This document shows, one piece after another, positions 45,557-57,492 of a DNA stretch of 64,000 nt (positions are counted from its first letter, which is position 1; each line of letters starts with the position of its first letter). A program made the position numbers and the translations under genes. Origin of the DNA: Cheiracanthium punctorium (lineage: Eukaryota; Arthropoda; Arachnida; Araneae; Cheiracanthiidae); assembly GCA_038373885.1 (NCBI GenBank), contig JAWZYV010001785.1, forward strand, positions 124,001-188,000, read 5' to 3'. The notes below the pieces were generated by a model that was not told the origin of the DNA, did no database searches, and worked only from the letters and a program-made list of their open reading frames with translations.

Positions 45557-47379
45557 AGTCAAATGGAACCAAAAGTATCTGAAAAAGCCCTAGCGATGTC
45601 AATAAAACGGCTTAATTGGCTAGAAAATAGTAAAAAATGTCAGAATTCAAAGAAAGCAGTGGCGTGTCCTGTATTCTGCGAGGGACAATGAATAATCCGC
45701 GAAACGGAATGCACACGTTTTCATAATTTGGAGACTTACATATAATTTCGCATTAAAATTGCCAATAAAACAATGCTCCTTATTTTATTTTGCTTAAATT
45801 TATATAAAGTAGTAATTAACGCTGCACAATATTTTATCTGTTGCAAATACCCAAACTTATAAGGCACAAATTAAACTCCACACAATAAAGATATAGTCTA
45901 AGAGCCAGCGATCGCCAGACCTTCGTCATAGCATAAAAGCTGAAACTTTCTCTGCGCATAACCCCCAACAGAGGTAGGAACAATCGGCCACTCTAAAGTT
46001 TGGATGATCGTGGCTTTGGCAGGTAACAGGTGGCAAAGGTGTATAAAATTGCCGAAAATTTCGTCATTTCATAAAGCTTATTTTTTTTATATGTTCTTCT
46101 TCGCAGTACTGGAAATCACTTTATCCCTTGCCAGACACTTTTCCATCGTGGCAAACCCCCCGCCAGACAATCTCCCCCTCAATAGTTTTTAAAAATATAA
46201 ATAATCGTGCATTGCATAATCGTAATTTGAATTTACTTTACACTTTTAAGATACTGGGCTACATTTTAGTAAACATGTGTTAAAGATCAGCATTGTTTGC
46301 AGAAATATACTAGCGCAAAAATTGGTTCTTTTCAAATCACTTCTCTTTTTTCAATTCAAAATTAGTAATTATTAGTATATGTTTTAGGTTACGTGGTATT
46401 GCTTTTGCCGATGTGATTGTGCTCGGGCTCAATTGATTCAGCATCCAACATCATCAAATGGATACTTTCAGAAGAAAACTGCCAAATGACTACGGCTGTT
46501 TGGATAGATCATTTCGGAAAACGCATCACCTGAAATTTTAAACTCCTGTTATCCACACGATCTTCTTAGCGATTTTACAATTTATGAACTTAAAGAAATA
46601 CATTTCGACTTAATTATTTCTCATGCTTTTTAATTTGACGTGAAACTGATGTAATATCTTATGAAATGCCGTACTTATGCGTGAAGACAGGCTTTTATTC
46701 TGGTTACTGATTGGTCGAGGGGAGTATCATGGTCAAAGCGCATCAGAAACGGCTTCAAGAATCTGTTCCAAGCTGACGTAGTGTTTTAATATATAATATA
46801 GATAAGTATTGTCCGCACGCATTCTTCCTGTCATACTTCAGCCTACTCATTTAAGATTACATTAATTGATCTCCCAAGGACATGACAAATCGCCATTATT
46901 TTTAAAACTGCAACGCAAATCAGGTTTCTCGTTCCAAGGCACGCTTACGAAACCAATCGGGTTCTAATCGTAATGAATTCGTCTAATCTCGTTCCGATTT
47001 TTTCCCAGTCTGGCATCATTTTACATACAACTACGCGTGACCTTCGGCCAGTTTTGTCCATTTATTGACATCTGAAGGATTTGTATTTTGGTGTAGATGG
47101 ACAGATCTCGTTTCGTAATAATAATGATATTGCCCGGAGGATCTGAGCGCAAAGGAATGTACAAAAAAAAAAAAAAAAGAACGTACGCATAGTTTTGGGA
47201 ACTTTCCAAGGGAGTTGAAAAGCTTTTGTCTGTCATTAAGTACTCTTAACTGATGTCAGAACATATCGACTAGTCCTTGTCCCATACGTACTCTTAACTG
47301 TTGTCAGTACGTATCGACTATTGTGAAATGTACTGCTATTGTAGCCTGTTGAAACGCGTGCACGTAACAAGAAAAGAAA
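45557..47379. other. no recognised gene
   Basis: CAGTGGCGTGTCC at 45658 resembles a hAT left end with no right end found. The remainder is AT-rich. An A-run is near 47162. gtcagwacgtatcgacta-like direct repeats occur at about 47255 and 47304. Confidence 0.35.
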
Positions 47380-47548
47380 CAGGGATGGAGTGAGATAAGA
47401 CGAGTAAAAAAATTACAGCTTTTATGCGAAAAGAGACAGGTTTTTATCATTACTGCATCAGGATGAGGATTTTGCGAGATGACACAAAGCTTTGTAGCTG
47501 TTTCGTGAGACGTGACAGGCGAATTCTTCGTCTCGCGTACACTCCTGA
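47380..47548. mobile_element. diverged copy of the GAGAC hAT family
   Basis: The left end cagggatggagtgagataag and right end gtctcgcgtacactcctg resemble the ends of 45373-45548. The middle (gatgacacaaagctttgtag, then ctgtttcgtgaga) matches 28820-28870. No target duplication was found. Confidence 0.5.
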
Positions 47549-47647
47549 GTAGAGTCCGATCTGCCCTATTTGAATGGGCGTCTACAGCATGGCGAGGGAT
47601 TTTTTGGGAAAGGGGCAATCGCACCCCCCTAGAAAGCAATTAAGCCC

Positions 47648-47901
47648 ACTAAACCCAGGTTCAACCTGTTCGCGTTCTCATCATTAAAAAGACGCAACGG
47701 GGAAGACTCTTCTTCTTTGATTGATGAATTGATGTCGCTTTCCAGAAGACCGGTGTTTGAGCAAGCCCAGCGCTGTTCCTTTGCAGAGCATTCAAGGAAG
47801 CGTAAGGCTGGTCCCAGCAAAGCATTCAAAGAGGCATATCGGCCAAAGAGAGTCTTTTCTTTTGATGATGAGAGTGCGAGCACTTTAAATATGGGTTTAA
47901 C
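47648..47901. repeat. imperfect palindrome of about 254 bp
   Basis: The left arm reads ctaaacccaggttcaacctg then tcgcgttctcatcattaaaa. The right arm on the minus strand reads gttaaacccatatttaaagt then ctcgcactctcatcatcaaa. Overlapping frames on both strands (84 and 62 codons) mirror each other through the palindrome, which argues against a gene. Probably a foldback MITE. Confidence 0.5.
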
Positions 47902-48674
47902 ATAAAAAATGATCGGGGGAAAAAAAAAAAGATTGACCGAGGTCTGATCTTTGACTAGCGAACGACTCGATACTTGTCTTTAAAAATACTCTGGCAATGT
48001 AACGAATAATTCTTAAGTAATATTCTACAACTATTTGTCATTAAGTGACCCAATTTAATTTTATTTAAAACTTGTACCTTTTGGACTTGGAAGTCAGGTA
48101 TAATTAGGATGCACTGTGATAAGAAAGGATAAGCCCACAGCCTGGACGAGGCACCTGTCCAGGGCCCTTTCATAGGATGGGGGGCCACAAAATCAAGAAA
48201 TGTGTAAATTGTGCATGCATGTGTGACACATGCCAATCCACACAGAAAACTACTTCATATTTTATACAATGTGTGAATACAGATATATCAGCATGGAAGA
48301 AGCTCCATAAGGAACTTCTGACCCGGGAATCAAGTTGGCTTAGTCGGACTCTGCATGAATCTATATTCCAGTCTCTTGGCCTTAAACTTCTCTAGTGTCA
48401 TAAGCTTTTCCCAACTTATTAAGTAAAACTGCGTCATGTTTCTGAACGATAGCAAACGATAAATCTATCTGCCGTCCTTATGTCCGGGAAGCCGATTCAT
48501 TTTTGACATTTTGGTTCACGTACTGTGAGAACCAGCCATTGTGTGGCACAGGCCCTTGTTGTAAAACTCATAATTAGTCCCACTTTTACGACTTCAAAAA
48601 TGGTTGGAAAGTAAAATAGGAACTCTTACATTCTTCATGTAATTTCTTTTTTCTCGGGGTGTGCTTTAATCCAT
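47902..48674. other. no recognised feature
   Basis: Contains ggcacctgtccagggccc near 48148, in the style of hAT G/C-rich arms, without paired ends. A 93-codon minus-strand frame (47955-48236) and a 72-codon plus-strand frame (48177-48395) match nothing known. Confidence 0.35.
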
Positions 48675-49017
48675 CTGTGGTGTAACTATACCGTTGAGGA
48701 TCCTCGCAAATTCATCGGACGGGGCCCTCAGTGGATCAATTGGGACATGGCCTAGCTACGCTTTTATAAGCACGTGTTCTAAAACTGGGTGAATTTTTAC
48801 TTTTCTCAGAAGTACCTTCAACCTTTACTTTTTTATGTTCTGTTTTCTTTGTTTAATCTGTGCCTGTACTTTAGTGGATAACTTTAGTTAATTGAACCCA
48901 AAAATAAAATTTTTGACTCAAAACTTTAAATTTTGCAATAATAAAGGTTATTATGTGATTACGGGCAGGGGGCCCGTGGCATCTTATCCTTCCTGCCACC
49001 CTAATGTTACGCTACTG
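48675..49017. mobile_element. possible hAT-type MITE, about 343 bp
   Basis: The left end is CTGTGGTGTAACTATACC and the right end on the minus strand CAGTAGCGTAACATTAGGG. Both have ggggccc about 50 bases inside. The ends fit a CAGTGGCGTAACTA-type hAT family. No matching 8-bp duplication, so the call is tentative. Confidence 0.42.
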
Positions 49018-50888
49018 ATTGCCAGCAGACCTTGAAATAAGAAAAGAAAATATGGGATCATAATTTTCTGTTGGAATCCCAGTGCTCATTCAAGATTCTA
49101 CGAAATAAGCATTAAACTGTATTTTGAAATATAGTTTATGCATGAACTTGCATTATAATTCTGCGATCCAAACATTTATTTTATCTTGCATTACTATATT
49201 TATGCATGCATACATTATAAGGAGTTTGAACCAAAATGCCGGACAATTCAGCCTGTGTATTTCAGGAGTTCTACTCCAGACTATCTCGACTCGACAACAC
49301 GCAAGCATCATCTTCTTTTCTCTCTCTCTCACACACCTCCTCCCCATGCACCTCATCGCAAATGAACGAGAAGGTGCACTTTTCCATCTCCGGGGCATCC
49401 ATCAAAAGCACTAAAAGGCCTGGCAGACAACATGCGAGGGAAAAGGGGGGACAACGCCCCTGTGTGCGATTTTCCCTGCAGAGTCCCGGATCGATGGCCC
49501 CGCAGCACCACGCCCTGCTACGATATCTTGGAAAAGAGAAATGCACACACAATCCACGTACGGACCGGAGATGAGGTATGATGGATCTGTCAGATCCGGG
49601 ATGATTGGGGGGAGGGGGAAGGAAGACAGACGAACATTCTGCTTGCTCCATCCGTCAGCCGAATCGATGCACCTTACGTGTTACCCAGCGAGGAGGAAGG
49701 TACTGCACTCAGAGTTGAAAGTAGATCCTTCTGAGCGTCTTGGAGAAAGAAAAAGGCGAAAATGAGAAGCTGTTTTCACTCTGCATCAAGAACTCTAATC
49801 TGCAGCGTTCGTCATAACGAAAAGTTCGAATCTGTGACATCATATTTACGCCCTAACAAAAAAATCCGTAACTGCCAGGTACGGAGGAGATTGAAAAATG
49901 GACGAAATTCGACTGGGATGCATTAAGGCAAAGCACACTAGAGCTATCTATCAAAGTGAGGACTTTTTAAAGAGTTTTATCGCGTATTCATGCAACGTCT
50001 ACAGAAAACAGGCCGAAACTCCAAACCGGCAGATCGACAGAAGCGTGGTAAGGCAGAACCCAGGACGTTCACACTCCAGCCATGTACAAATGTTCAGTGT
50101 CATCCAATCCGCCATGGCCCGTTGGGTTTTCGAAGCAGATGACTTTCATGCAGAAAAGTAACTCTTAACGTAAACAAATGGTACTATGACGTCACAAATC
50201 TGGACATTTGTTTGGACGAAACATAACAGATTAGAGCCCCAAGTTCAAAGAGCCGCAAAAGGCTGGAGTGCAGATGGGCGTCTTACTCTTGGATCCATAT
50301 TTAACTTCTGAGCTCTTTCGATGGAATCTCAGCGGGAGTCATTCAAAGAAGGAAGGAAGCGATTTGGGCCTAAAGGGATATTCTTTGCCGAAAAGCAGGC
50401 ATGTAGACGGAATATATATATATATATTAGGAAAAGCCCAAAAGGCGGAAAAATACATCCACTTAATAAAAATCCAAAGTCCGGGAAAGTCCCAGGCTCC
50501 TGTGGCCCAAATCTTGGATGGCAAATATCCCAGGGAATAGTTTGAACAAGGGTACGGGATCAAAACGAAAGAAATATGACCTCCCCACTTAGTTAAGAAA
50601 AAAAAATTACGCGTGCTATTGAGTTCAGGCAGTTTTAATATTCTAAATCACTATAAAACTTGATAAAAGAAACTGTAATTAGGAAATATAATAGGTCTGG
50701 ATGCTACTCTCACATGTTAGAATGAGGAAATGACTTTGGTTAATGTTTCACTTAACTAAAATGCAAATGTATTGCAGTGAAAAAAAAAAAAAAAAGCGTG
50801 TGCGTGTAATCTTTACGCGCGATTGAAGTAAAACTTCTTTTTCCATCACAGTATTCTTAAGCGTTGATTTTGTCTGCTTTAAAAAATT
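49018..50888. other. GC-richer block (about 49230-50170) of unknown nature
   Basis: Base composition rises clearly against the AT-rich surroundings, with CpG-containing stretches. Because of this, frames are open on both strands at once: 112 codons plus at 49236-49574 and 126 codons minus at 49271-49651. 49898-50161 holds another 87-codon plus frame. None resembles a family I know. Candidates are a promoter or non-coding exon of a host gene, or an unrecognised mobile element. A short (TA)n is at about 50412-50427. Confidence 0.3.
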
Positions 50889-51912
50889 AGCTTTAAAAAA
50901 TTATACAGGAAGTGGACAATGTAAATTGAAAAAACGTTCAAAATAAGTGGGGGAAAAAAGACTACTCAGAAAAAATTCCTCTCATTGTTTTTGAAAAAGT
51001 TACACTATTTTAATTTATATACGACCCCCGTAGAAGAAAAATTCCCAATAGTAAAATGAGCCCCCATACACTAATGATGTAATGCACAAAATTTGGGAAT
51101 TATATCCTTAAAAGTGTCAAAGGAATGAAGATAAATATATGCTGACTTAAGCCACTTTTCAGTTGCTCTCGAAGGGAAAAATAGACGTCGGATGATCGCA
51201 TTTTCAGAGTCGTACAGAAATTACGAAAGGAAAAAAATTATTTTTTTTTTCCCACTCTAGCAATAAACGTTTACATTCAAATTTCTGTATAGCCCCCGAT
51301 CATTTTTGTTTGTAGATATCTCTGAAACGCTTTATGATGAAAGGCTGAAATTTTGTCCATTACTTCATTAGTGTATAGGGCACAATTTAATAACTGGGAA
51401 TTTTTCTTGCACGGGGATTATTTACAAATTTAAAAAGTGTAACTTGAAAATGAACGAGAGGAATTTTTAAAGTAGTCTTTTTTTCCAACCTTATTTTGAA
51501 CATCAGTTTTTTAAATTTACATTGCCCACTTTTCTCTAATAGATAAAGAATTAAAGCGTGTTACCACCTTTTTGGAACACCCTGTGTATTATTTTATATT
51601 AAAAAGAAAGTAACATTAAATTAATTTTCTAAATACTTATGCCTGTGATCGATAAGCTATACGGTGAATTTGTGTTGCTATAAGTGTTTGAGCTCAAACA
51701 TTTTCTCAAATATCATTTTATACCTTTTAGTGCATGTTTTTCAAAGACTTTTTTTAAAATCTTATATTTGTTTAATTCTTTTTAGTCTAAAAATTGTTTT
51801 TCTTGGTATTTCTGTCGAGGCTTCGCAAGGATGGTTGTGGGAGAATAAACACGATTTTTGAAACAAATTAATAATAATAACAACAACAATAATAGTAATA
51901 ATAATAAAGATT
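50889..51912 (+). repeat. 1,024-bp direct repeat, copy 1
   Basis: Aligns to 52629-53652 at a constant offset of 1,740 bases with no gap and about a dozen mismatches counted by eye. The left 700 bp form a foldback: gtggacaatgtaaatt, cgttcaaaataag and aaaaagactact on the left return inverted near 51430-51525. The sequence ends with a (AAT/AAC)n tract (51869-51908), like the tail of some retroposons. A 65-codon frame at 51664 is shared by both copies but has no known relative. Family A/B/C/D repeats are unrelated. Confidence 0.8.
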
Positions 51913-52628
51913 TTAAACCCTTTGCAGCCAGTGTTTGTTTCTTTGTGGTGTTACATACCCGTGTTCTTAAACCGTTGTTCCGCCTGGATATCATTTTAGC
52001 ATCCAGGAAGACGAGCGTGTCATAAGTGACGCGAAAATACATTTTATATGACACGACACGTATTTTCAGAAGGGCCGAATTAGGTACCGTAATTTGAATA
52101 TTTGCTACATTGCCAACAATCAAGATTTTTTGTGAGAAAATTTCCACTTTTTGAACCCTATCCTTTTTCAGTCTACGAGCCTGTCTGTCTATAGTTATGG
52201 GCTGGACAACTTCCCGGAGAACAGAAACTGTCTAAAATATTATTAACAGATAACTGTCTAAATATTTACGGTGGTTACTGAAAAATATTTTCATTCTTCC
52301 CTGTATAGCACATCTGTATTTTACATAAATTTGAGGAAAAAAATAAGTTTTTAAAATCAAGCCTTTTATTAAAAAATGGACTAAAGGTATGAAATACTTT
52401 TTAGTCCATCTTAGTCTTTTCAGTTAATGATTTCTGAGAAAAATTTCAATCTCAAACACTTATTGCAACACACAAATCCATCCTAGTTTATCGGTCAACG
52501 TCGGAGATACTTTGACAATTTATAAAATGCTACTTTTTTTAATGTAAAATAATATATTACTTTTAAAACTTGAGGCGTAAATACTTCTTTTGACCTGATA
52601 CGGAACTAAGTAGTTAAGACCCTTAATA
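51913..52628. other. 716-bp segment between the two direct repeats
   Basis: Starts immediately after the trinucleotide tract with ttttaaaccctttgcagcca. Contains an inverted pair, cgtgtcataa and atgacacgacacg, near 52014-52063. It has no polyprotein, so the arrangement does not look like a full LTR retrotransposon. Confidence 0.45.
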
Positions 52629-53652
52629 AGCTTTAAAAAATTATACAGGAAGTGGACAATGTAAATTGAAAAAACGTTCAAAATAAGTGGGGAAAAAAAG
52701 ACTACTCAGAAAAAATTCCTCTCATTGTTTTTCAAAAAGTTACACTATTTTAATTTATATACGACCCCCGTAGAAGAAAAATTCCCAATAGTAAAATGAG
52801 CCCCCATACACTAAAAATGTAATGCACAAAATTTGGGAATTATATCCTTAAAAGTGTCAAAGGAATGAAGATAAATATATGCTGACTCAAGCCACTTTTC
52901 AGTTGCTCTCGAAGGGAAAAATAGACGTCGGATGATCGCATTTTTAGAGTCGTACAGAAATTACGAAAGGAAAAAAATTATTTTTTTTTTCCCACCCTAG
53001 CAATAAACGTTTACATTCAAATTTCTGTATAGCCCCCGATCATTTTTGTTTGTAGATATCTCTGAAACGCTTTATGATGAAAGGCTGAAATTTTGTCCAT
53101 TACTTCATTAGTGTATAGGGCACAATTTAATAACTGGGAATTTTTCTTGCACGAGGATTATTTACAAATTTAAAAAGTGTAACTTGAAAATGAACGAGAG
53201 GAATTTTTAAAGTAGTCTTTTTCTCCAACCTTATTTTGAACATCATTTTTTAAAATTTACATTGCCCACTTGTCTCTAATAGATAAAGAATTAAAGCGTG
53301 TTACCACCTTTTTGGAACACCCTGTGTATTATTTTATATTAAAAAGAAAGTAACATTAAATTAATTTTCTAAATACTTATGCCTGTGATCGATAAGCTAT
53401 ACGGTGAATTTGTGTTCCTATAAGTGTTTGAGCTCAAACATTTTCTCAAATATCATTTTATACCTTTTAGTGCATGTTTTTCAAAGACTTTTTTTAAAAT
53501 CTTATATTTGTTTAATTCTTTTTAGTCTAAAAATTGTTTTTCTTGGTATTTCTGTCGAGGCTTCGCAAGGATGGTTGTGGGAGAATAAACACGATTTTTG
53601 AAACAAATTAATAATAATAACAACAACAATAATAGTAATAATAATAAAGATT
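52629..53652 (+). repeat. 1,024-bp direct repeat, copy 2
   Basis: See copy 1 at 50889. Both copies start at agctttaaaaaattatacag and end at the same point of the trinucleotide tract (ataataaagatt), after which the sequences diverge completely. In front of copy 1, gctttaaaaaatta occurs twice in tandem. Confidence 0.8.
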
Positions 53653-54783
53653 ATCAAAAAATTAAAAACGGCAGTATTCAGTGCCATCGGAGTTACACGT
53701 GCGTGCACAGCTACAGCTCGATCGGATTGTAGGAAGTGTGTTAAAATCCGTTTACAAAATTTGGTGTGGAACGAAAAACACTGACCAAGTAAATAAAGAG
53801 TTTGGAAAAAATTCGTTTTTCTCAAGAGCATACATTCAATTCAAGAATTAAATGCACGTCCTCTATGACATCTATAATTTTTTCCCACGTAGTTAAATTT
53901 ATAGAGGGGAGACTTTTCTCTTAGGAAGTGGGATAACGCCGTTGTCGCATGAGGTAGCAAAACACACTTGGTAACTGCGCATCTCCTGCTTCAGCACATC
54001 TCAGATTGTTTATATTTCCTTCAAGGCAGCGAAGTAAATGGAAATCGTCGAATTAGCTGAACTCTAAAAAATTAAATATATAGACCTATGAACGTCGATA
54101 TAATTTCTGGCTTCAGATGTGCTTTAATTACATAATTGTTTTAGAATACTATTTCTTAATTAACATAAGCAATAATTTCGAAGTGAAGTAATATTACTTA
54201 TGTAATGTCGTGTTATTATTTGTCTCAAAAGCTGCATTTCAAGAAATATTAGTAAATTTAGGAGATCGTAGTATGGGTGAATTCAACATTTAAAAAGTCT
54301 GTATTTATTATGACGATCACAGTAAAACATGCAGTATTTATGCTGCGACAAATTCTAACACAGCTTTAAATTGCCATTAAAAAACTCATTAAAATATTAA
54401 ATTTATGTTACATAAAGAACTCTAATGAATTCAAAGCCATTTTCTAATGTAAATACATATCGTGGCAGACGAAAACTTCTTTTCCGTCAACCACGATATA
54501 AGCACTGGTTAACAAATACAAACTCATTATAATATAAGATAGAACCTTTCCACCACCCCTTTTTTTATTCATTTGTTACCAAGGCAACCACGTAAGCAAA
54601 AGTGAAAAAAAATTAAAATTTTGTGCCCGGGTTCATAATCTCGTTAACATGCTAGGTTGGAAAATTAAAAACATGTAAAACTAGTTATCAGTCACCGTGG
54701 GAAATGCTTTATTCTTTTTCCGCTAGGATCGCTGCACGGTACTAGATTACCGATATTTACATAATTGAAACTTAGTTTGCATA
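53653..54783. other. no recognised feature
   Basis: AT-rich. atatcgtggcagacgaaaac near 54458 and gtcaaccacgatat near 54487 form a short inverted pair. Nothing else identifiable. Confidence 0.35.
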
Positions 54784-54791
54784 CCAAAAAT

Positions 54792-55632
54792 AAGTGGCGG
54801 CTCCTCTAGTTGAGCACATGAACCCCCAAAGGAAAATCTAAAGAATAAACACATTAACAAATTAAATTTAAAAAAAAATAAGTACACTTCTAGATTTCTG
54901 AGAATTTAAAACGTGAGTTTTAAATTCCCTCCGCTATTATTAATTCCCTCCACTATTATTAAGTACGCTTATTATAGCGAACGCACTGTAGTGTAGGTTA
55001 CTATAGTACAGTCTTGCATCGATCGCACGTGCGAGAGGAAAATTTCCCTTCTGAACTGCTCCCTGAGAAGAGAAGCGGAGCGAGTTGGTAAAAGTACGGC
55101 GCTGCCGATATCAATCCGTTCGCACATTTTGAGTGTGCGCACGTACGGTTTGTTTTTCCCCCCCGGTTATCTCTTCCGGATTCTCCCTTGGTTTGTTACA
55201 TTCGATTAATTAATCCACTTTTCCCCATTTTCTTAATCATTTTTTTTTTCACTACAATATTTTTTACAAACTAATGTAAATGATTTAGATGGGGAGTAAA
55301 ATAAGTGTTTCGGAGCTAAAGCAATGGCATTTTTCAATGTTATCCTTTGAAAATAAAATTGAAATAAAATGAATCTAGACAACACCTTTGCCAAAACTCA
55401 TCTTGGTGACGAAATGTAGCCCATCGTGTATTTAAGGAAATTATTACTTGTTTTCTATCAGCTTGCTATCAGACAAAATATTACTTGTTTTCTATCAGCT
55501 GCATGCATTGTTTTCTTTTATCTGCTGTAAACGCTAATATATTTTAATTTATAAAGTGCGTAATACCTGCATATTTAATTTTCGAAATTTGTTTTGTGAA
55601 CCTCTATTTAAATAACCCACGAGCCACCACTG
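54792..55632. mobile_element. hAT-type non-autonomous element, 841 bp, perfect 8-bp duplication
   Basis: The left end is AAGTGGCGGCTCCTC and the right end on the minus strand CAGTGGTGGCTCGTGGG. Flanked by identical ccaaaaat (54784-54791 and 55633-55640). CAGTGGCGGCTCGTG-type ends are a common hAT form. The interior includes a CpG-rich patch (55015-55150) that could be mistaken for a promoter, and a short tandem duplication of attacttgttttctatcagc (55446 and 55480). No transposase recognised. Confidence 0.83.
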
Positions 55633-55640
55633 CCAAAAAT

Positions 55641-57492
55641 CCAACATGGGGAGTGTTCACTCCTATACAAGGAGCTCCTATATCTCCGTGTTTTTTTCAT
55701 GGAAGTTTCTTTCCAGTAGTGCTGCCATCTATCCAGAAACGATAGAACCAATCCCGCTTATTGGACTTTGAATCGATTTTCGTCGTTTCTGATCCCTGAT
55801 GGCGATATTTAGTGTTGGTTTGTTTGAAGGATTACTGCCGATTACTATTTTACAGTTGTAGGCTACATCATTATTGAATGTTTATATATTACCTATACTC
55901 TTTTTTCAGAATGTAATTTAACCTGAAAATAGAGGGTCTAAACGAAGAGCTTGACTGGATGAATACGTTAACTGACTTTTTTACACAGCACACGAATGAC
56001 AATAACTACCACCACAAATTTGATTAAACATTTATGATAAACTGTTTATCACAAACGTATATTTAAAATTTTAAGACACAATTAGATGTAGAATCCCTTG
56101 TAAAATTTCACTAGATCAAAAAAAAAAAAAAAAAAATCAAAATATTTTTTATAGTTTGTATTGAAATAAAATAATTAAATGAATAAATTGTGTAAGGCTG
56201 CACCCCACCGCCAGGACCAGGACCAGGACCCAGGGGTCCACCCAGCCCCACCCTTGTGGGGTCCATGTCTAGTAGTATTTTCTCAAACTAATAAAGAACA
56301 TCATAATTAACACACAGAAGCAAGTTATTCATGTTCGAGTTATTCAATGACTTGATCTTTACTTTTTTTGTTCGATTGCTGCAAAAGAGGAAGTTGGGCT
56401 AATTGAATAAACTATCAAAAGTTGATTTGGGCTGTTTTATTTATTTCAACTTTTGATTGGAGTAGCCCAGTCGTGTATTTAAGGAAATTATTTTGAATTT
56501 TGATATAATAATATTTGTAAAAAACTTACCCCCGCTTTAAAAAATGACGCGCACGTAAAGAAAAACTCCTTGTTAGCGATTTTTCCACCCTCTCCCTTTT
56601 TATTGATTTGCCTGGAAAGTGTTATATGAAGCATTTTTTCTCTACAATTTCCCTCTAATTTCTTTTACCTCTCTCTCTGCCTGTGTGAAGTTTATGCTTT
56701 TTTGTTTAAACAAGCAAATATACACACGCACGCAGTAAAATAAAAACTATTACTTTGCAATATTTCGTTTAGTGATTTTTTTGTCCTGATGTCGTCTAAT
56801 ACACACGGCGGCTCAGAACGTTTGTAAAAAATCAAAAAGGTTAATGGTGGTAGAGGAGACAAAGACTGTTCAGAATCACGTAACAATGTGGTGTCGGAAA
56901 CGTCGTTTTCATTTACCTGTTAATAATCACTTACATTATTAATTTAATAATCAATATTGCAATCAACATATCATTTCTACTTTAATAATTAATTCTGTTA
57001 CTAATCAATCTGAAAGGTCCATTTGTTTTTCGCGAACCATGGTCGGAGAGTTGACTATTATTCCAAAGTGATTCTTTAACAAGCACATGAAGACTACGTT
57101 TCCGACCGGCCCACAGTGAGAGATTTTCGTGATCTAGCTGACAAAAATCAATTTTCAAACCTGCTTCCACAGGTCCAATTTTTACATTTTTATGAAGGAA
57201 GCAAACCCCATTTTATGAAAATAAAGTTCATATTCCAAAAAAACTGCTAGCTAATTTTACTTTCATCACCCGACCTTGTAAGTTTGCAAATGTTTCACTG
57301 TTAATGAAGACAGGATCTTTTGTACTTCTTGTAACGTACGTACATTTTTTTGTTAATTATCTTGCCTAGTATTCTATACAAGGTTTTTAAATTTCATCTT
57401 ATGCAAGCACAGTTTAGTTTAAGAAAAAAGTTTTGAATTTTTACTCATGGACGTAGAAAAAAAAATGTTACTGCAATCATAGTTAATTTGAC
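55641..57492. other. no recognised gene
   Basis: gtgtatttaaggaaattatt at about 56474 duplicates sequence inside the preceding hAT element (about 55429). A short (CCAGGA)n run occurs at 56211-56230 and an A-run near 56120. Remainder AT-rich. Confidence 0.35.

Noticed and set aside
49271..49651. 126-codon minus-strand frame and 112-codon plus-strand frame
   Set aside because: Both strands open at once in a GC-rich block, no known motif, no splice or start context.
51664..53601. Identical 65-codon frames in both 1,024-bp repeats as a conserved gene
   Set aside because: The copies are nearly identical throughout, so frame conservation carries no information.
50889..53652. LTR retrotransposon with 1,024-bp LTRs
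   Set aside because: The 716-bp interior has no coding region, repeats lack TG...CA ends, and each contains a foldback and a trinucleotide tail.
55015..55150. CpG-rich promoter of a host gene
   Set aside because: It lies wholly inside the hAT element 54792-55632, which has a perfect target duplication.
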